Below the pieces are notes generated by a model. That model was not told the DNA's origin. It saw only the letters and a list, made by a program, of their open reading frames with translations, and searched no databases. Below are positions 1-7,194 of a DNA stretch of 24,948 nt, piece by piece. The stretch comes from Novosphingobium sp. UBA1948. Its GTDB lineage: Bacteria > Pseudomonadota > Alphaproteobacteria > Sphingomonadales > Sphingomonadaceae. The stretch is taken from positions 1 through 24,948 of the forward strand of contig DDES01000183.1 of NCBI GenBank assembly GCA_002336765.1, read 5' to 3'. The number at the start of each line of letters is the position of its first letter. The stretch's first letter is position 1. The position numbers were made by a program, and so were the translations under genes.

Positions 1-10
1 CGGACCTGCG

Positions 11-463
11 GTGATCGTTCGCGCGGGGCTCGCTGGCGACGGCGCGCGCGCGCTGGCGATCTGGCGCGCGGCGGTGGATGCCACGCATGGTTTCCTCAGC
101 GCGCAGGATCGTGTCGAGATCGATGCCATCGTGGCGGGGTTTTTGCCCGCGGTGCCCTTGTGGCTGGCCGTGGACGACGATGACATGCCGCTCGGCTTCA
201 TGGTGTTCGACTGCCAGCGGATCGAGGCGCTGTTCGTCGATCCGGCGTGCCACGGGCGCGGGATTGGCAGCCGCCTGATCGCGCATGCGCTGAGGTTGAG
301 CGACGGCCCGGTCCTCGTCGATGCCAACGAGCAGGCGGACAATGCCCTGCCATTCTACCTTGCGCGCGGGTTCACCGTGATCGGGCGTTCACCCCGCGAT
401 TCCGATGGTCGCCCCTATCCGATTATCCACCTGCAACATCCCAACGAAGGGCAAGATTCATGA
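11..463 (+). CDS. yjaB: GNAT-family N-acetyltransferase, YjaB-like
   Basis: A 150-residue GNAT acetyltransferase, expected to move an acetyl group from acetyl-CoA to an amine; the substrate is unknown. The acetyl-CoA pyrophosphate loop is visible as HGRGIG at residues 81-86, after the beta-strand IEALFVDP. From memory, the protein lines up with E. coli YjaB along its whole length: VDATHGFLSA near 22-31, the acidic stretch near 55-58, NEQ at 106-108, FY..GF near 115-121, and PYP near 135. The GTG start matches the YjaB N-terminus within two residues. The window begins 10 bases upstream and the frame is open to the edge, so a slightly earlier start is possible. The stop overlaps the next gene's ATG (ATGA), which suggests translational coupling. 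Family sure, substrate unknown. Confidence 0.85.
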   Translation: MIVRAGLAGDGARALAIWRAAVDATHGFLSAQDRVEIDAIVAGFLPAVPLWLAVDDDDMPLGFMVFDCQRIEALFVDPACHGRGIGSRLIAHALRLSDGPVLVDANEQADNALPFYLARGFTVIGRSPRDSDGRPYPIIHLQHPNEGQDS

Positions 464-1131
464 TACTGCGTGAACAGCTTGGCAGCGCCCAGGTGCCCGG
501 CGGCGAAGCCTTGACGCTGTACCGCCACGACCGCGATTTCATGATCACGCTGGGCCACAACGAGCTGATGTCCACCCGCAAATGGGGATCAGAGGTTGCG
601 CTGGCCGAAATGGGCATCGCGCGTCAGGCCAGCAAGGCGCCGCATATCCTGATCGGGGGCTATGGCATGGGCTTTACCCTGCGCGCCGCGCTGGCGATCC
701 TGCCCAAGACCGCCAAAGTCACCGTGGTCGAACTGGTGCCCGAGATCATCGCGTGGGCGCGCGGGCCGATGGCGGAGGTCATGGCAGGCTGCCTTGATGA
801 TCCGCGCGTGCGTCTGGTGATGGGCGATGTGGGCGAGGTGATCGCTACGGCGCATAACGAGTATGACGCGATCCTGCTCGATGTCGACAACGGGCCTGAC
901 GGGCTGGTGCGGGCGGACAATGACGGCATCTATGCCCGCAGTGGTCTGCTGGCCGCGCGCGAGGCGCTCAGCCCCGGCGGGGTGCTGGCGATCTGGTCTG
1001 CGGGGCCTGACCCGTCCTTCACGCGGCGGCTTGAACGGGCCAAATTCACCGTGGACGAGGTGAAAGTGGCGGCCCGCAGCAATGGCAAGGGGCCCAAGCA
1101 TGTGATCTGGTTCGCCAAAAGCGAGGTTTAA
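460..1131 (+). CDS. Spermidine synthase-like SAM-binding protein, half-length
   Basis: A 223-residue protein with the Rossmann methyltransferase fold of spermidine synthases. The glycine-rich nucleotide loop GGYGMGF is at 66-72, the acidic residue ending the second strand (VVEL) is E91, and GD at 122-123 is the third cofactor site. It is shorter than a typical SpeE of about 280-300 residues because it lacks most of the N-terminal beta domain. The usual catalytic DSxDP-type loop appears altered, reading DVDNGPDG at 141-148. Polyamine synthesis is therefore doubtful, and it may be a methyltransferase-like paralogue. The ATG overlaps the yjaB stop by 4 bp and beats an in-frame start at 247 that lies inside yjaB. 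It converges on the bactofilin gene across 27 bases. Fold confident, reaction unknown. Confidence 0.82.
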   Translation: MILREQLGSAQVPGGEALTLYRHDRDFMITLGHNELMSTRKWGSEVALAEMGIARQASKAPHILIGGYGMGFTLRAALAILPKTAKVTVVELVPEIIAWARGPMAEVMAGCLDDPRVRLVMGDVGEVIATAHNEYDAILLDVDNGPDGLVRADNDGIYARSGLLAAREALSPGGVLAIWSAGPDPSFTRRLERAKFTVDEVKVAARSNGKGPKHVIWFAKSEV

Positions 1132-1158
1132 AAGCCCCCGTTTAGCCAATCACCCCTT

Positions 1159-1590
1159 TTAGCCAACAACCGTGGCCGAACCCTCGATCTGCGCCGGAGC
1201 GGCCTGTGCCGAACGCTGCGACAGGCGACCATCGACCACCGCGCCCTGTTCGATGGTGATCGTGTCGTAATGAACATCGCCGTGAATGCGGGCGGCGCGC
1301 TGCACCACCAGATCGCCCACGGTCAGCGTGCCGCGCACGGTGCCCGCGATACGGGCCGAATCGGCGCGGATCTCGCCATGGATCTCGCTGGCCTCGCCCT
1401 GCACCAGCGCGGCGCAGGTGATGTCGCCTTCCACGCGGCCGTCGATATGCAGATCGGCCTGCGCGGTCAGATTGCCTTTCACCGCAAGATCGGCGGCGAG
1501 CACGGAGAAGGTCGGGCTGCCCATCGCCTCAGTCGTTCCCCTGCTCGGCTGCACCGCCCGCGAGGCGATGGGAGTCTTGCGCTGAAACAT
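1159..1590 (-). CDS. Bactofilin
   Basis: A 143-residue bactofilin (DUF583), a cytoskeletal protein that polymerises without nucleotide and often positions peptidoglycan enzymes. An unstructured N-terminus is followed from about residue 27 by the right-handed beta-helix repeat pattern: FSVLAADLAVKGNL, then HIDGRVEGDI, IHGEIRADSARIAGTVRG, IHGDVHYDTITIEQGAVVDG, with glycine and hydrophobic residues at the turns. The tail rich in Ala, Gln and Ser is typical. The start is well supported, because a GGAGG Shine-Dalgarno lies 9 bases upstream on the minus strand. That places the start 62 bp inside the 3' end of the M23 peptidase gene, so the two are co-transcribed and probably coupled. The pairing matches known bactofilin-M23 peptidase modules that control cell shape (for example LmdC in Hyphomonas and Csd1/CcmA in Helicobacter). 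Confidence 0.93.
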   Translation of the reverse strand: MFQRKTPIASRAVQPSRGTTEAMGSPTFSVLAADLAVKGNLTAQADLHIDGRVEGDITCAALVQGEASEIHGEIRADSARIAGTVRGTLTVGDLVVQRAARIHGDVHYDTITIEQGAVVDGRLSQRSAQAAPAQIEGSATVVG

Positions 1591-2713
1591 GGGTGATAGC
1601 CTCCAGAAACGGACGGGGGTTGATGGGTTGGTCTTTCACGCGCACCTCGAAATGCAGGTGGGGGCCGGTGGAGCGGCCGGTGCTGCCGATGGCGCCGATG
1701 GTCTGGCCCGCGATCACGCTCTGGCCCGCGCGGGCGCGGAAGGCGGACATATGGGCATAGCGGGTGATGATACCATTGGCATGGGTCACCTCGATGCAAT
1801 TGCCATAGCCCGATTTCTGGCCCGCAAACGTCACCACACCCTTGGCGGCGGCATAGATCGGCGCGCCCTTCGGCCCCCGGAAATCAAGGCCGGGGTGGAA
1901 CGATCCGCGATGGGTGAAAGGATCGGAACGATAGCCAAAGCCCGAGGACAGGAATTCCAGATTGGCCGGCAAGACCTGCGGCAGGCGCATCAGCCCCTGT
2001 TCCAGCGCGCTCATCCGCGCGAGGCTGGCGCCAAGGCGGGCAAAGCGCGGGTCAAGCGACCCGTTGCTGCCGGTGAACAGCGGGATCAGCGGGCCACCCT
2101 TGGCCACATCACTGTCCAGCGCGGCCACCATCACATCGGGATTGATCCCCAGACGCCGCATCCGCTCGCCGTCGGCCAGCGCGCGGCGGTCGGCATAGCG
2201 GGTCAGCGCCTCGACAAAGGCCAACTGGCGCGCTTCCATACGGGCCAGCGTTCCGGCCTCGGGAATGGCGGCGCTGATCTTGGCGACGGTCTTGGCGGCC
2301 TCGCTCTCGCTGTTCGAGACGGTTTCGCCCGCGCGGGCATCCTTGGGCAACTCCCCCAGATGCGCGCCCACCATCTTCTCGATGAAATCCTGCCGCTTTT
2401 GCAGATCGGCGGCCACACCATCGACATTCCTGCGATAGGCGGCCACGCGGTTTTCGGCGTTTTCCACCTTGGCCTGCCGTTTGAGCAGCGCCTCGGCGTC
2501 GGGCGTGCTGATCCATTGCCACAGCGCCATGCCGGTCATCGACAGCAGCCAGAACAGCGCCAGCGCCACCGCGCCCAGCGCCAGGCGGATCTGGAATCGG
2601 GCGGAAAGGCGGATGAATCGCACCTGCCCCTGCGACCGCATGAAAAACTCGCGGTCAGGGAACCATTGCGCCAAACGCTCGCGCCAGACGCTGATAGACA
2701 GATTGTGCAGCAC
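1529..2713 (-). CDS. M23 family (LytM) metallopeptidase, membrane-anchored
   Basis: A 394-residue peptidoglycan endopeptidase predicted to be anchored in the inner membrane with its catalytic domain in the periplasm. In order: a short cytoplasmic segment, one transmembrane helix at about 43-64, a probable coiled coil at about 75-130, and a C-terminal LytM domain at about 250-370. The full zinc site is present: H273 and D277 (HPGLD) and H354 (HLH) as ligands, with H321 and H352 as catalytic histidines. Unlike the EnvC-like protein at 5867, it should be active. The GTG start is chosen because the following segment (FPDREFFMRSQGQVRF) looks like the conserved family N-terminus and a TATCTA -10 lies 7 bases upstream. 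An internal ATG at 2641 is the alternative. Its end overlaps the bactofilin gene, which may recruit it to sites of curvature or budding (inference). Confidence 0.93.
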   Translation of the reverse strand: MLHNLSISVWRERLAQWFPDREFFMRSQGQVRFIRLSARFQIRLALGAVALALFWLLSMTGMALWQWISTPDAEALLKRQAKVENAENRVAAYRRNVDGVAADLQKRQDFIEKMVGAHLGELPKDARAGETVSNSESEAAKTVAKISAAIPEAGTLARMEARQLAFVEALTRYADRRALADGERMRRLGINPDVMVAALDSDVAKGGPLIPLFTGSNGSLDPRFARLGASLARMSALEQGLMRLPQVLPANLEFLSSGFGYRSDPFTHRGSFHPGLDFRGPKGAPIYAAAKGVVTFAGQKSGYGNCIEVTHANGIITRYAHMSAFRARAGQSVIAGQTIGAIGSTGRSTGPHLHFEVRVKDQPINPRPFLEAITHVSAQDSHRLAGGAAEQGND

Positions 2714-2966
2714 GACCCTGTAGATAGCCTTATTTAAGCCCCGCGGCCCGTTAGCACCCTGCTCGCTCGCTTGCGAATCCCTTAACCCGCCCTATCCCCG
2801 ATTCGCGGCCAGCCGAGCGAGTCCTGCGCCGAGGCGAAAATGCCCCGCCGGAACGGATCGGGAATCGCCTGTGCAATAGTTTGCACCGGCCGCGCAGGAC
2901 TGATTCGCCCAAGCCATGCCCAGCCCATGCTGACAGACCAAACCACATCTGCTAGGGGCGGAAATT
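2714..2966. promoter_or_regulatory. Divergent regulatory region with clustered GANTC sites
   Basis: A 253-bp gap between the divergent M23-bactofilin and proA genes, with no convincing ORF. It holds five GANTC sites, the CcrM methyltransferase target in alphaproteobacteria, at 2775-2779, 2800-2804, 2819-2823, 2862-2866 and 2902-2906. It also holds a two-block inverted repeat: CTCGCTCG (2762-2769) with CGAGCGAG (2814-2821), and GCGAATC (2773-2779) with GATTCGC (2800-2806). A TATCTA -10 (2721-2726, minus strand) sits 7 bases from the M23 GTG. Confidence 0.5.
2930..2958 (+). promoter_or_regulatory. Candidate proA promoter
   Basis: CTGACA (2930-2935), a 17-base spacer, then TAGGGG (2953-2958) within GCTAGGGGC. 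The -35 is good. The -10 fits poorly to TATAAT, but its GCTA start resembles the Caulobacter housekeeping GCTANAWC box. It ends 8 bases before the proA ATG, so the transcript would be leaderless or nearly so. No clear Shine-Dalgarno is present. Confidence 0.45.
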
Positions 2967-4253
2967 ATGGCTGACACACAAGTTCTTGACGCCGCGCAGG
3001 GCCAAAGGCCCGAAGCGCTGATCGCCGACCTCGCCATCAAGGGCCGCGCCGCACAGGGCGTGCTGGCCCGCATGAGCCATGCCGAAAAGGCAGAGGCATT
3101 GCTGGCCGCTGCGCAGGCTTTGCGCGCCGCCGAACCAGCCATTCTGGCCGCCAATGCGCAGGATGTGGCAGCGGGCGAGGCGCGCGGCCTGTCGGGCGCG
3201 ATGCTTGACCGGCTGCGGCTGGACGCCAAGCGTCTGGCCGGCATTGCCGATGCCGTGGCGCAAGTGGCCAGCCTGCCCGATCCGGTGGGCGAGGTGATTT
3301 CCGACGACACGCGCCCTAATGGCCTGAATCTGAAGCGCGTGCGCGTACCCGTCGGGCTGATCGGCATCATTTATGAAAGCCGCCCCAATGTTACGGCGGA
3401 TGCCGCCGCACTGTGCATCGGTTCGGGCAATGCGGCGCTGCTGCGTGGCGGATCGGAAGCGGTGCTTTCCAACCGCGCGATCCATGCCGCGATGGTGCAG
3501 GGGCTGGCCAGCAAGGGCGTGCCCGAAGCCGCCGTGCAACTCATCCCCACGCAGGACCGCGCGGCGGTGGGCGCGATGCTGACCGCGGCGGGGCTGATCG
3601 ACATGATCGTGCCGCGCGGGGGCAAGAGCCTTGTCCAGCGCGTGCAGGATGATGCGCGCGTGCCGGTGTTGGCGCATCTCGACGGCATTTGCCACACCTA
3701 TGTCCATGCCGCCGCCGATCCGGCGATGGCGCTCGACATTGCCGTGAACGCCAAGCTGCGCCGCACGGGCATTTGCGGCTCGATGGAAACGCTGCTGCTC
3801 GACGCCGGTTTTTCGGGCAGCGTGGCAGTGGTGCAGGCGCTGCTCGACAAGGGCTGCGAAGTACGTGGTGATGCGCGCGCACGCGCCCTCGATCCGCGTA
3901 TTCTGCCCGCCACGGCGCAGGATTGGGACACCGAATATCTCGACGCGATCCTGACAGTCGGCGTGGTGGACGGACTGGAGGCAGCGGTCGACCATATCGC
4001 CCGCCATTCGAGCCACCACACCGACGCCATCATCACCGGCGATGCTGCCGTTGCCGAGGAATTCCTCAACCGCGTGGACAGCGCCATCGTGATGGTCAAC
4101 GCCTCCACCCAGTTTGCCGATGGCGGCGAATTCGGGCTGGGCGCGGAAATCGGCATTGCCACGGGGCGGTTGCACGCACGCGGGCCGGTGGCGCTGGAAG
4201 GCCTCACCACCTACAAATGGCAGGTGCGCGGCACGGGGCAGACGCGGCCCTGA
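2967..4253 (+). CDS. proA: Glutamate-5-semialdehyde dehydrogenase (gamma-glutamyl phosphate reductase)
   Basis: A 428-residue enzyme of the aldehyde dehydrogenase superfamily. It reduces gamma-glutamyl phosphate to glutamate-5-semialdehyde with NADPH, the second step of proline synthesis, in the cytoplasm. Family landmarks are VPVGLIGIIYESRPNVT near 131-147, GNAALLRGGSEA near 155-166, and the catalytic cysteine C270 in RRTGICGSMET. The C-terminal VNASTQFADGGEFGLGAEIGI segment is typical of ProA. Length is a little above the usual 415-420 residues because of a longer N-terminus. The ATG follows a candidate promoter directly. The partner kinase gene proB is not adjacent. nadD follows after 88 bases, as in many alphaproteobacteria. 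Confidence 0.97.
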   Translation: MADTQVLDAAQGQRPEALIADLAIKGRAAQGVLARMSHAEKAEALLAAAQALRAAEPAILAANAQDVAAGEARGLSGAMLDRLRLDAKRLAGIADAVAQVASLPDPVGEVISDDTRPNGLNLKRVRVPVGLIGIIYESRPNVTADAAALCIGSGNAALLRGGSEAVLSNRAIHAAMVQGLASKGVPEAAVQLIPTQDRAAVGAMLTAAGLIDMIVPRGGKSLVQRVQDDARVPVLAHLDGICHTYVHAAADPAMALDIAVNAKLRRTGICGSMETLLLDAGFSGSVAVVQALLDKGCEVRGDARARALDPRILPATAQDWDTEYLDAILTVGVVDGLEAAVDHIARHSSHHTDAIITGDAAVAEEFLNRVDSAIVMVNASTQFADGGEFGLGAEIGIATGRLHARGPVALEGLTTYKWQVRGTGQTRP

Positions 4254-4341
4254 GGGCGCTGTTCAGCATGAACGGCGCCTTAGCCCGCGCGGCGCTTGAG
4301 CGTGGCAGGGCGCGGATGCGTCAGCATCCCCGCGCCTTCGC

Positions 4342-4947
4342 ATGACTCGAATCGGCCTGTTAGGGGGCAGTTTCAACCCCGCGCATGGCGGCCATCGCCG
4401 CATCAGCCTGTTCGTGCGCGCCGCGCTCGGGCTGGATGAAGTGTGGTGGCTGGTTTCGCCGGGTAATCCTTTAAAGCCACGCGCCGGCATGGCGCCGCTT
4501 GCCGCGCGCTTTGCCTCGGCCAAGCGGCAGGCCCGCCGCGCGCCGATCCGCATTACCGCCATCGAGCAGAACCTCGGCACGCGCTATACGGTGGACACGC
4601 TGGCCCTGTTGCAACGGCGCTATCCCAAGATCCGCTTCGTGTGGATCATGGGGGCCGACAATCTGGCGCAGTTCCATCAATGGCGGCACTGGCGCGAAAT
4701 CGCCCGCCTGATGCCTATCGCGGTGGTGGCGCGGCCGGGCTATGATGGCGCAGCGATGCGGGCGCCCGCGATGGGCTTTCTGCGCCGCTATCGCGCGCGC
4801 TGCGCGCCGCCGCCCGCGCTCACCCTGCTGCGTTTCGATCCCGATCCGCGTTCGGCCAGCGCCATCCGGCAGGGCGATCCGCAATGGGCCGATCACATCC
4901 CCACCCGCGCCCTGCGCGACGGCCTGACCCGCCGCGCCATCACCTGA
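4342..4947 (+). CDS. nadD: Nicotinate-nucleotide adenylyltransferase
   Basis: A 201-residue nucleotidyltransferase that joins nicotinate mononucleotide and ATP to give deamido-NAD in NAD synthesis. The alpha/beta phosphodiesterase signature GGSFNPAHGGH is at residues 8-18, containing the (H/T)xGH motif. The NadD-specific WIMGADNLAQFHQWRHW follows near 106-122, and the C-terminal SASAIR corresponds to the usual ISSTxIR ATP-binding motif. The start is forced, because an in-frame stop lies at 4297 and no other ATG or GTG occurs between. No Shine-Dalgarno is visible. It sits in the conserved proA-nadD-rsfS-rlmH block. Confidence 0.96.
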   Translation: MTRIGLLGGSFNPAHGGHRRISLFVRAALGLDEVWWLVSPGNPLKPRAGMAPLAARFASAKRQARRAPIRITAIEQNLGTRYTVDTLALLQRRYPKIRFVWIMGADNLAQFHQWRHWREIARLMPIAVVARPGYDGAAMRAPAMGFLRRYRARCAPPPALTLLRFDPDPRSASAIRQGDPQWADHIPTRALRDGLTRRAIT

Positions 4948-5015
4948 TCCAAAATTTCCGCCCTTGCGGCGCGTTTTATGCTATGGGCGCGCCCAAGGAG
5001 TAGACCAGACCACTT

Positions 5016-5423
5016 ATGACCGAGAGTAATCCTATCCCGAGCGCTGCTGTTGAAGCCCCCGCTCATGCCCCCCTTCCCGAAGCCGTTCCCGGCTCGCTCC
5101 ATGCGCTGATCCTGCAATCGCTCGACGATGATCAGGCGCAAGACATCATCTCGATTCCGCTGGCGGGCAAAAGCTCGATTGCCGACCATATGGTGATCGC
5201 CTCGGGCCGCTCCACCCGTCAGGTTGCCGCCATGGCGCAAAAGCTGACCGAACGCGTGAAACACGGCGGTTTCGGCCATTGTCGCGTCGAAGGCCTGCCC
5301 GCTGCCGACTGGGTTCTGATCGATGCCGGCGATGTGGTGGTGCACCTGTTCCGCCCCGAAGTGCGCGCCTTCTACAACCTTGAGCGTATGTGGGCGTTCG
5401 ACGGGCCCTCGGGCGCGGCCTGA
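5016..5423 (+). CDS. rsfS: Ribosome silencing factor RsfS
   Basis: A 135-residue member of the RsfS/Iojap family. The protein binds ribosomal protein uL14 on the large subunit and blocks subunit joining when nutrients are short. Core family features are LDDDQAQDIISIPLAGKSSIADHMVIASGRS, then the region with VEGLPAADWVLIDAGDVVVHLF and the C-terminal FYNLERMW. The N-terminal 25 residues are rich in Ala and Pro and longer than usual. The ATG is the only possible start, since an in-frame TAG lies at 5001-5003. The only strong Shine-Dalgarno (AAGGAG, 4995-5000) is 15 bases away, wider than normal. rlmH begins 20 bases after the stop. Confidence 0.96.
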   Translation: MTESNPIPSAAVEAPAHAPLPEAVPGSLHALILQSLDDDQAQDIISIPLAGKSSIADHMVIASGRSTRQVAAMAQKLTERVKHGGFGHCRVEGLPAADWVLIDAGDVVVHLFRPEVRAFYNLERMWAFDGPSGAA

Positions 5424-5443
5424 GCCTTTTTCGGGGGCGCGCG

Positions 5444-5866
5444 ATGTTGCTCCATATCCTCGCGCGCGGGCGCATCGCGCGCTCGCCCGAGGGCGAATTG
5501 CTCGACCGCTATCTCAAGCGAATCACCTGGCCGGTGAAGCATAGCGAGCTACCCGATAAAGGCGGCACGTTGCCCCCGCTGGGCGCCCAGACGCGGCGCG
5601 TTTTGCTTGATGAGCGCGGTCGCCAGTTCAGTTCGGAGGAATTTGCCGCGCTGCTTGGCCGCTGGCGCGACGAGGGCGTGCGCGAGGCGCGCTTCGAGAT
5701 CGGCGCGGCGGACGGGCATGGCGATTCCGCGCGCGACGAGGCCGATGTACTGATCGCCTTTGGCGCAATGACATGGCCGCATCTGATGGCGCGCGCCATG
5801 CTGGCCGAACAACTCTATCGGGCGACGGCCATTCTGGCCGGTCATCCCTATCATCGGGCGGGCTAG
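5444..5866 (+). CDS. rlmH: 23S rRNA (pseudouridine1915-N3)-methyltransferase
   Basis: A 140-residue SPOUT-class methyltransferase that methylates pseudouridine 1915 in helix 69 of 23S rRNA, using SAM, on assembled 70S ribosomes. Diagnostic features are LLDERG near 55-60, the knot loop FEIGAADGHG (usually IGGADG, so one Gly to Ala change), MTWPHLMARAMLAEQLYRA, and the C-terminal GHPYHR. The ATG at 5444 is chosen because MLLHILARGRI matches the family N-terminus; an upstream in-frame start at 5390 would overlap rsfS. The stop TAG is followed immediately by the ATG of the EnvC-like gene. Confidence 0.95.
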   Translation: MLLHILARGRIARSPEGELLDRYLKRITWPVKHSELPDKGGTLPPLGAQTRRVLLDERGRQFSSEEFAALLGRWRDEGVREARFEIGAADGHGDSARDEADVLIAFGAMTWPHLMARAMLAEQLYRATAILAGHPYHRAG

Positions 5867-7081
5867 ATGCGGGGCTGGATCCTTCTAGCAAGCCTCGTGC
5901 TGGTCAGTGCCGCCAGCGCCCAGATCGTCACCACGGCGGATGATCCCGCCGAGATTCGCCGCGCTCTGACGCAGGCGCAGCTACAGGCCAGCACCGCCCG
6001 CCAGCGCGCGGAAAAGCTGGAGGCCAGCGCCTCCTCCACCCGCGCCGCCGCCGACAAGACCGCCGCCGATACCGCCGCCGTGGCCGCCCGCATCCAGCAG
6101 GCCGAGGCCGAAATCGCCGCGCAAGAGGCCGCCATCCGCCTGATCGAGCGCCAACGCGCCGATCTGCGCGCCAGACTGGCTGCTAGGCAAAAGCCGCTGG
6201 TGGAACTGACCGGTGCGCTCGAACGGCTGTCGCGCCGCCCGCCGGTGACCAGTCTGCTGCGCCCCGGATCGGTGCGCGATACGGTGCATAGCCGCGCCTT
6301 GCTCGAGACCATGCTGCCCGAGGTGCAAAAGCGCACCGCCGCGCTGCGCGGCGATCTGGCGCAGGCGCGGCGCCTGCAGGAGCAGACGCGCGCCGCCACT
6401 CTCAACCTGAAAGGCGAAATCCGCAATCTCGACAGCCGCCGCCGCCAGTTGGCGCAACTGGAAACCAACCAGCGCCTTGCCGCCCGCGATGCCAATGGCA
6501 ATGCCGACCGCGAGGCCGAGCGCGCACTGGCACTGGCCGAGAAGGCCCGCGATCTCTCCGGCCTGATCGACGGGCTGGAAGAAGCGGCCGCGCTGCGCGA
6601 AAAGCTGGCCGCCCTGCCCGGCCCCGTGATGCGGCCTGATAACGCGCACACCGCTGGCGGAATAGGCGGTGGTGGCATGGCCAGCGCCTCGCCCGAAGCC
6701 AGTGTGGCACCCTCGCCATTGCCCGATTTCCTGCTGCCGGTGGCGGGCAGGCTGGTCACCGGCTTTGGCGATGCCTCGAAGGGCACGCCCGCACGCGGGA
6801 TCACAATACAGGTGCGCGATGGCGCCCAGGTGGTGGCGCCCGCTACCGGTCGCGTGGCCTTTGCCGATTCCTATGCCGGCTATGGCCAGATCGTCATTAT
6901 CGACCATGCGGGCGGCTTCACCAGTCTGGTCACCGGCCTTGCCCGCGTGACCGTGCGGGTGGGCGACAGTCTGGTGGCGGGATCGCCGCTGGGGAATGCG
7001 GGGCGAGGCAAGCCGCTGCTGGGCTTTGAGTTGCGGCGCGGTGGCAAGCCGGTCAATCCGCTGGAGCCTTTGGGGCGTTAA
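5867..7081 (+). CDS. envC: EnvC-like murein hydrolase activator (degenerate M23/LytM domain)
   Basis: A 404-residue periplasmic protein. It has a signal peptide at about 1-18 (hydrophobic core, then SAASA/Q), a long coiled coil rich in Ala, Arg and Glu at about 25-245, a flexible Gly/Pro linker near 250-280, and a C-terminal LytM domain at about 283-400. The catalytic residues are missing. The HxxxD position reads RGITIQ and the HxH position reads GFELRRG, so it should not cut peptidoglycan. EnvC proteins of this build activate cell-wall amidases at the division septum. No amidase gene lies in the window. It starts on the base after the rlmH stop, in the conserved rlmH-envC-ctpA order. Confidence 0.9.
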   Translation: MRGWILLASLVLVSAASAQIVTTADDPAEIRRALTQAQLQASTARQRAEKLEASASSTRAAADKTAADTAAVAARIQQAEAEIAAQEAAIRLIERQRADLRARLAARQKPLVELTGALERLSRRPPVTSLLRPGSVRDTVHSRALLETMLPEVQKRTAALRGDLAQARRLQEQTRAATLNLKGEIRNLDSRRRQLAQLETNQRLAARDANGNADREAERALALAEKARDLSGLIDGLEEAAALREKLAALPGPVMRPDNAHTAGGIGGGGMASASPEASVAPSPLPDFLLPVAGRLVTGFGDASKGTPARGITIQVRDGAQVVAPATGRVAFADSYAGYGQIVIIDHAGGFTSLVTGLARVTVRVGDSLVAGSPLGNAGRGKPLLGFELRRGGKPVNPLEPLGR

Positions 7082-7094
7082 AGCTTTCATAAAG

Positions 7095-7120
7095 TAGCCA
7101 ATCGCCTCCGCGATTGGCTA
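7095..7120. repeat. Perfect 11-bp inverted repeat between envC and ctpA
   Basis: TAGCCAATCGC (7095-7105), a 4-base loop, then GCGATTGGCTA (7110-7120). No T-run follows on either strand, so it is not a classical terminator. It could be a Rho-assisted stop, an mRNA stabiliser, or an operator near the ctpA promoter, since TATATG at 7134-7139 and GCTAGAAC at 7159-7166 are possible -10 boxes. Confidence 0.7.
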
Positions 7121-7194
7121 CGGCCCCAAACGCTATATGGCAATCCGCGCGCAACCCCGCTAGAACGAAGCCGGAATACACCGAAAGGCCCCCC

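Noticed and set aside
422..432. DnaA-box-like TTATCCACC
   Set aside because: A single 8 of 9 match inside the yjaB coding region, with no partner boxes or AT-rich tract.
1132..1158. Repeated TTTAGCCAA between convergent genes
   Set aside because: Two short direct copies in a 27-base gap, with no hairpin and no further copies seen nearby.
1589..2737. 382-codon open frame on the plus strand
   Set aside because: Antisense shadow of the M23 peptidase gene, with skewed composition typical of GC-rich DNA.
2952..4175. 407-codon minus-strand frame opposite proA
   Set aside because: Shadow of proA; no recognisable domain and His/Arg/Ala-rich composition.
5867..7081. Active M23 endopeptidase
   Set aside because: The zinc ligands at both HxxxD and HxH are missing, so it is called an EnvC-type activator instead.
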